Positions 58,261 to 64,000 of a stretch of 64,000 bases of DNA are shown here, one piece after another. Under the pieces are notes generated by a model that was not told the origin of the DNA, made no database searches, and worked only from the letters and a program-made list of their open reading frames with translations. Position 1 is the stretch's first letter, and each line of letters begins with the position of its first letter. This stretch comes from Saturnia japonica (lineage: Eukaryota; Arthropoda; Insecta; Lepidoptera; Saturniidae), in assembly GCA_033032175.1 (NCBI GenBank), contig CM065312.1:2604001-2668000 (forward strand). The letters are read 5' to 3'. Position numbers and translations under genes: made by a program.

Positions 58261-59067
58261 GGACGCACGTTAGAGGTTACAATTCTTTGAATAGTAACGC
58301 TAAATGTATCGGATCGTAAATGTAACACATAACATCGATTAAAATTTATCTTCACCACAATAAAACAAAATGTTTAGCGAAAAATTACAAAATTACAGTT
58401 TATTATCAGAACTACTGATTGATACTTTTAGGCCTCATTAAGCTTTCTTAGTTCAAACCTGGCAGACACAGTAGCTGGCAAGGGTGTGCCAAGTGGACCT
58501 CCCGAGTACAGTTTCAGGCCCTGACCTCTGCCCCTCGTAAATAACAGCCGACATCCAAGCTAATTAACCCAATGGACTCCGAGAAAAAGTGCGAAGACTT
58601 CAACAGCGACCGCGGGAACTGTTTTAATCTTTTGGCGTTGATTTTTTTTTTCTTTTTTAAATTAGATTTTCGCCATTTGCCGGTTCAAATGAGATAAGTT
58701 TCGCATTGCGTTTGAGGTTAGCGTTTACGTCAGAACAGTCTTTATCGCCTTCTGGTGTGGTTGTGATTAACGGTTGAAATTTAGACGTACACTGATAATT
58801 AATTACAATTTCTTTTTAAGTATAGTTTTGAATATTTTCTTTGAAACGTTGGTGAATTAGTAGTTATGCTTTCGGACGCCTCGTCAAAGAACGTTGTTGT
58901 GTAATGACCGAGCTTTTTCATTGTAGGGAAATATCATCTATTTATAATCCAGGCATCTGTCGGTATGCTCCTAGGAGCTAGCTGCATATGCTATAGCTAA
59001 ATAAAACGGGTACCAGTTTTTCTTAGTCACATATCTACAAGGATGCTTGTATGTAAATATTAAGAAG

Positions 59068-59068
<1 letters not shown>
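58261..59068. other. Non-coding DNA with a GC-richer tract at 58440-58640
   Basis: The tract (GCCAAGTGGACCTCCCGAGT, GCGACCGCGGGAACTG) was not identified as repeat or exon. Its coding potential is poor on both strands. Confidence 0.35.

Positions 59069-59096
<28 letters not shown>
59069..59096. repeat. (TA)n microsatellite
   Basis: An uninterrupted AT run abuts the Helitron-like copy that follows. Confidence 0.9.
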
Positions 59097-59097
<1 letters not shown>

Positions 59098-59098
<1 letters not shown>

Positions 59099-59377
59099 TA
59101 GCTGTACCCGTGGCTCCGCTTCCGTGAACTACAGAATGCCATTGGTATTGTGGTGACCCCGCTTTCACCCACGAAGGTCGCCCGTCGGTTATTTTAAAGC
59201 TAAAAATGCTTTTTATTTTATTTATGCAGAACCCTAATTATTTTTCTAAATTAAAGGTAGTCTAAGTTACTCCATATAACATCACATATCTGCCACTGAA
59301 AGTCCCGTCAAAATCCGTCCTACCGTTTCGGAATTTATCCGGAACAAACAGGCAGACAAATTAAAAAAAAAATACCG
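59098..59377 (-). mobile_element. Helitron-like element, minus copy
   Basis: GTAGCTGTACCCGTGGCTCC (CTAG mutated to GTAG) leads into GTGAACTACAGAATGCCATT, AAAGTCCCGTCAAAATCC and GGAACAAACAGGCAGACAAA. It matches the reverse complement of 8425-8826. Confidence 0.6.
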
Positions 59378-59405
59378 TATATATATATATATATATATAT
59401 ATATT
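59378..59405. repeat. (TA)n microsatellite
   Basis: A second AT run closes the other side of the element at 59098. Confidence 0.9.
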
Positions 59406-59470
59406 CCTATAGATATAGATGAGCTTTATATACAACCCATAGTGCGGGTGAAACCGCAGGGTGCAGCTAG
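59406..59470 (+). mobile_element. Helitron-like 3' end, plus strand
   Basis: GCGGGTGAAACCGCAGGGTG, then CAGCTAG|T. Only about 60 bases are recognisable. Confidence 0.55.
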
Positions 59471-59956
59471 TGTAATATAAAGTAAAACAAAATAATACAA
59501 TAAAAATAACTATGCAATTTGAAAATACAAATATTTTTGTAATATTATCTTACACAAACTTGAAACAGAAATATTCTCCTGCAAAATAAAGTGTTTCATT
59601 CTAAACTTACTTGAGTATATGAAACTACAACTGAAGTTTTTTTTTTTTATGTTGGAAACTTAATCAATCCCCCGTGACCTGTATAATATTGTTCATAAAT
59701 AATAGATTGTAGTCAGTTTTGTAACGCTGAATAATTTAGCGCGGTGCCAGCGTTTGGGACCAAATTTATTGTTCACGTCAAATACGCGCTACTCGTAATC
59801 TTTGCCTTATAATTAAAAATTCCGTGTATCCTTATTTATTTAGATATCGCACAAATATTAATATAATATTAATACTACTTCTCTTTAATTCGCTTTCGAA
59901 TTTTATTACATTTCTAAACGAAGATGATAGAAAGAGGTAGAAATTATATGGTTATA
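59471..59956. other. Non-coding DNA
   Basis: Nothing was recognised. Confidence 0.4.
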
Positions 59957-60636
59957 CTAGCTGTGCCTCGCGGTTTCACCCGCATATAATTTAGAAGAAA
60001 TTAGTGATTGATGATTTTGATACTTGATTTTTCATTAAAGACAATATTTTTATCGCGCGGCCAGATTGTCACATCGCGACATCGCATGGCTCGTTCGCGC
60101 CACTAACTACTATAGATATAGACCCGAGCCGAGTGTTGAATTATTTTAATTTTGTATTATCTCAAACTATGCGTCCAAATAACATGCCGTAAATGACGAA
60201 GTTTATCTTCATTATAAATTGTCTTTATGATGAAGTAACTTTTGTGTTTAATGATTAATATGCCATGCTTAAAAATAATGCTCATAAATTAACTTTTAAT
60301 CTTCAACAAAAAAAAAATGCAAAATGCCTTATTGTGGCTCATGTATAAGATATAGATATATGCTGTCGCTGACTTTTTTTATATATACTAATGGCGAATA
60401 TTTTTGTAGAACATTGTATTGACGTATCATTAACCATGCGGCTAAAGGAGTTTGCGAGAGCTTTGACTTCCGACTTACGTAACAAAAATCAATATTTAAG
60501 GCTAGCTAGAAACTATAGCCTAATGTTATAATATAACCGAATACGATTGATAGTTCCAGAGATTAGCGTATTTAAACATTCAAACAAACAAACAAAAAAC
60601 TTTTCCGCTTTATTATATTATTAGTATTAGTATAGA
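59957..60636 (-). mobile_element. Helitron-like element, 680 bp, both ends intact
   Basis: Read on the minus strand it starts A|TCTATACTAATACTAATA and ends GCGAGGCACAGCTAG|T, a textbook A/T Helitron insertion site. The tract GATTAGCGTATTTAAACATT with AAACAAACAAAC near the 5' end, and CGCGGTTTCACCCGC near the 3' end, are shared with copies at 13960, 20401 and 35709. It has no coding capacity, so it is non-autonomous. Confidence 0.75.
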
Positions 60637-60811
60637 TTTTACAAGTTTTTATTGAATATGGAATGCTTCGTATAATTTATAACCAAAATATTCTAGTCCT
60701 TACCATATCAATTTTCGAACTCTAAGTCCTTTTATATTTATTATCATTTATTGGCCGTGTCCTGAAAGTGCATAAAGCTTAGAAACCTTCAAATGAGGTA
60801 CTAATATGAAG
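60637..60811. other. Spacer between Helitron-like element and mariner
   Basis: Nothing was recognised. Confidence 0.4.
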
Positions 60812-61484
60812 GGTCGGGAAAAAAGTGTTTTCGCATAACGTAGATATAAGCTTGTTATAAAATGTCTTTGACTGTACTATTTGTATGTGGCTGGTTTTGG
60901 TAACATTAAAAAGCTTACATTAAAAAAAAAAGTTGTTTTTCGCTATTTTTCATTTTTTTTTTTTTTTGATGATAACGCTAGCCCTCACACATCTTTAGCC
61001 ACTCAGCAAAAATTAAGAGAGTTAGGCTGGGAGGTATTAGTGCATCCACCATATAGCCCTGACCTTGCACCTTCAGATTTTCACATGTTTCGGTCTCTTC
61101 AGAATTCTTTAGGACCCGTAAGGTTAACATCAAGAGAGGACGGCCAAAACTATTTGTCGTGTATTTTTGATCAGAAGTCCCAAAGTTTCTACAGCAACTG
61201 GATCATGTCTCTACCTATAAAATGGCAGAAAGACATCGAACAAAACGGCACATATATACTATAAATAAATGTAAATAAAGAGAGGACGGCCAAAACTATT
61301 TGTCGCGTATTTTTGATCAGAAGTCCCAAAGTTTCTACAGCAACTGGATCATGTCTCTACCTATAAAATGGCAGAAAGTCATCGAACAAAACGGCACATA
61401 TACACTATAAATAAATGTAAATAAACTATGAAAAAAATGTCTTGAGTTTTTATATAAAAATGCGAAGAAACTTTTTCCCCGACC
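60812..61484 (+). mobile_element. Internally deleted mariner with a tandem duplication
   Basis: The ends GGTCGGGAAAAAAGTG and (minus strand) GGTCGGGGAAAAAGTTTC are well kept. The 5' region matches 23017 up to the point where the transposase would start. It then jumps, after a T run, to the last third of the protein. An open frame there reads DDNASPHTSLATQQKLRELG, then YSPDLAPSDFHMFRSLQNSL, so the second and third catalytic Asp are present at D34D spacing. The first Asp and DNA-binding domain are deleted. A 146-base segment covering the protein end and 3' UTR is duplicated (61132-61277 and 61278-61423). Confidence 0.9.
61132..61423 (+). repeat. 146-bp tandem duplication inside the mariner
   Basis: The two units start at GAGAGGACGGCCAAAACT and differ at about three positions (GTGTATT/GCGTATT, AGACATC/AGTCATC, TATATAC/TATACAC). 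The sequence around the joint is otherwise identical. Confidence 0.95.
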
Positions 61485-61639
61485 TCTTTTGAGACATTCC
61501 AATTTTAAAGAGTATTTGCTTATGTTTTAAGTGAATTCGACCTATTTTGAATGAAATCGGATTGAGTTTTCAAACATGTGTCAAAATAAAATGTAATTTA
61601 AATCAAAAGCACTAAGAAGTATTTATATCAACTTCGAAG
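61485..61639. other. Non-coding DNA
   Basis: Nothing was recognised. Confidence 0.3.
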
Positions 61640-61930
61640 CAAATCACCGCCAAAATAACTTTATACCCATTTTTAACCCCGTTAGGGCATGAATTTCAAC
61701 AAAATAAGAAACACCTTCCATCAATTTCGTTAAAAAAAGTTTATGCAAAATTTGAAGTAGATAGGACCAAGGAATCACGTTGTCCCATACAAACTTTGTC
61801 CTCCTTTTTCAACCCCTTAGGGGTAGAATTCCAGAAAATCCTTTCTTATCAGATGCTTACGTCATACAAAGAACACACCCTCTAAGTTTCAGGTTTCCAC
61901 GATCAGCGGTTGAAGTATAATTAAAAACAT
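61640..61930 (+). repeat. Interspersed repeat (CAACCCCTTAGGGGTAGAAT type)
   Basis: TTTAACCCCGTTAGGGCATG and TTTTTCAACCCCTTAGGGGT, then AAAATCCTTTCTTATCAGAT, follow the order of a widespread insect repeat. Confidence 0.55.
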
Positions 61931-64000
61931 TTATGTGTTGTAATAAAAGTTTAAAAAAATTATGATCTCTTGTAAACTAAATCTATTTTATAATTCACAC
62001 TTAAGCCCAATATTAATAATAATGTGTGATAATATATAAATTACTATTGAAATATCCCACTGATCGAAAATAATCTACTTGATTGATGAAGACACAGCGG
62101 CTTTTCTAGTGAAGTTTGTTTCAAACTGATCGAGCCAAGTGAGAATTAAATCAAGCACTTCGATAATTCAGTTTAATAAAATTAAAACAATTTACTCTAC
62201 CTACAGTAATTTACTTACTATTAGTGATAAAAAAACACTTTAAATTTTAAATTCGATTTTAATTCGGATACCGCATCCTTCTGGTAACTTGATCGAGAGA
62301 TATACTAAAACTAAAAGTGTAATTTCGTGCTACTGCAAAAAAAAAAAAAACAAGTTCAGAATGTATCGCGCATAAGATCATATTGAGGTTCAGAATCCTT
62401 TTAATTAAGGAAAGCTATTTAATTCACGAAACTCTCGACGGGCGCTCTTCGGGGTGTGTATAGACTCAATGACATTGAAATGTAAACTTAAACTGTACTT
62501 AACATTTTATTTGTTAATAGGGACAAAGGAAACACCGTGCCAGCTTTGTGACAGACTTCCACAATTTCATTTGATGTGTAGGGTCGAGGTGGTGCAAAGA
62601 GAAACAAAACCGGCTTCTTATATTACTATGGTTGCGTAACTATCAGTTCCTTCATAGGAAGCTTATAAAAATTCAGATCAGCATTCGAACCACCATTAGG
62701 CATAGAACATTTCATGAATCACTTTATTAATCACTGCTATTTTTCATTTTATAAAAAATGATTTGTTATACGATATCATGAATCCATGCTTGCTACACAA
62801 GGTAAAAGTATAATTTGATTTCACTACTTTCGCACTACTCGTTACTTTCACTAATTCGTAAAATTTATACGTCTGCTTTATTCATTCATTTCACTATGTA
62901 ACATATCGTATAATTTATACGCCGGCAAAAAAATCGTTTACGTGGGTATCTCACCAATGTGTAACTTAAATTTTTGTATTCCCATATAAGTTCTATTTCC
63001 ATTTAAATATTTGTGCCCCAATTAGAGATAACATCCAAAAAAGAGTTCGCGGGGGGTTCCCACACATATGTTTCTAGAGTCTTAACTAATGAAAGCTGAG
63101 AGGGAAATTTTACGGTATATTTAAAAAAAATTAGATCATGTATCGCCAAATTAACTAGGAATAAATAAATACGACGATCCATGATGACAATAATCGTCAC
63201 ATACATAAATAATTAAATACAGCACGATTTCATTTACGGAATACGCATGTGAAGTAACGGTGATAAAAAAAATCACTGTGATCACACTTATATAAAATGT
63301 TAAAACTTGCGAGTCTTGTAGAATAATAGTCTAATAGTTTAATATTCGTGGTTTATTCAGACAGAGTATCGTTGTCTAAGAGGTTACTTTCAAGAATGAA
63401 TCCACCAAGGCTCGACCTACCCGCATTTATATCAAAATAATCGCCGTCCTACCCGCTTTATATAAAATTAATCGTAAGTCAGATTATGTACTAATAAGTT
63501 TACAATATCAATTTATACGATGATTAACTAAATTATTAATTATGAATTATATGTATAATAATAAGGTATAGTTAAATAACTAGGATAACACTGCGAGTAA
63601 TTATTATAAATCACAATCTCTGGGCGCTTATGTGTTACTTGCTAACACTTCATAAAAATGAATCAATATACACGTTTATAACAAAAAGTAGCTACTTACA
63701 TCTTTCATCTTACGCAGCTCACACCCCTTAGGTGTTTTAAAACATAATCTAAATATTGATTATATTTAGCTTTAAAGAAGAATTGATAATCGTATAACTA
63801 ACTTTCAATTTAAGTTATACTACATCTCTAAAATAAATATTTCACATCTGTACTGCAACCTTACTTATAATAAACACAGTAGAAACCATTAAACCAGCAA
63901 AGCTTCAACGTTAGGTCAAGAAAGAAAGCAACTTAAAATTTCCTGATTTTATTCGGTTATATCATGACGGAGGTATCCCTAAATCTTAGAAACTATTGTA
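61931..64000. other. AT-rich non-coding DNA to the window end
   Basis: Short frames at 62454-62639 and 63003-63206 (minus) have no recognisable protein. The first follows an acceptor-like TAATAG, but its reading resembles no known domain. No repeat was recognised. Confidence 0.4.

Noticed and set aside
59069..59405. CRISPR-like or satellite array
   Set aside because: The repetition is two simple (TA)n runs either side of a transposable element.
62454..62639. Possible exon after TAATAG at 62520
   Set aside because: I hoped for the MXD zipper exon, but no heptad leucines or LEE-type start are present.
1..64000. Conserved microRNA hairpins
   Set aside because: I scanned by eye for several common insect mature sequences (let-7, bantam, miR-1, miR-8, miR-184, miR-276) and saw none; less conserved ones could be missed.

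Overview
The window looks like one stretch of a lepidopteran (moth or butterfly) nuclear genome. It is AT-rich, has almost no open frames above 100 codons, and is packed with degraded interspersed repeats of kinds I know from Lepidoptera: tRNA-derived SINEs, non-LTR retrotransposon tails, mariner copies, and many short elements sharing a CTAG-terminated end of the form CTAGCTGTGCCCGCG. The species assignment is inference from repeat style only.

I can support only one piece of host protein-coding sequence. It is a 115-base internal exon on the + strand (45637-45751) that encodes most of the helix-loop-helix of a MAD/MXD-family bHLH-zipper repressor, partner of MAX. It has a proper acceptor and donor. 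I found neither the exon before it (basic region) nor the one after it (leucine zipper). The simplest reading is that much or all of the window is long-intron sequence of this gene, with flanking exons outside the window or too short to see.

Everything else recognisable is repeat. Region by region: 0-13 kb holds old repeats, two opposed pairs of Helitron-like ends and a 679-bp inverted-repeat element nested in a retrotransposon tail. 13-21 kb holds a nested Helitron-like element with a 50-bp triplication, the cleanest short Helitron-like copy, and a CpG-rich block at 20.7 kb. 22-24.7 kb holds several SINE-type repeats and a dead mariner. 25-32 kb is mostly unrecognised AT-rich DNA with a CTACG-rich patch at 28.4 kb. 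32-36 kb holds remnants of two different non-LTR retrotransposons. 36-48 kb holds RT remnants, the MAD/MXD exon and GC-richer candidate regulatory blocks on both sides of it. 47-54 kb holds two copies of a repeat that differ by an inverted internal segment, and a minus-strand mariner. 55-64 kb holds a candidate conserved block, several Helitron-like copies and a deleted mariner with an internal tandem duplication.

The elements do not work together as a pathway. What the window shows is a long, transposon-filled intron landscape around a transcription-factor exon, with several datable insertion-in-insertion events. All repeat assignments were made by eye and from memory of family style, without a database search, so most ends marked approximate may move by tens of bases.
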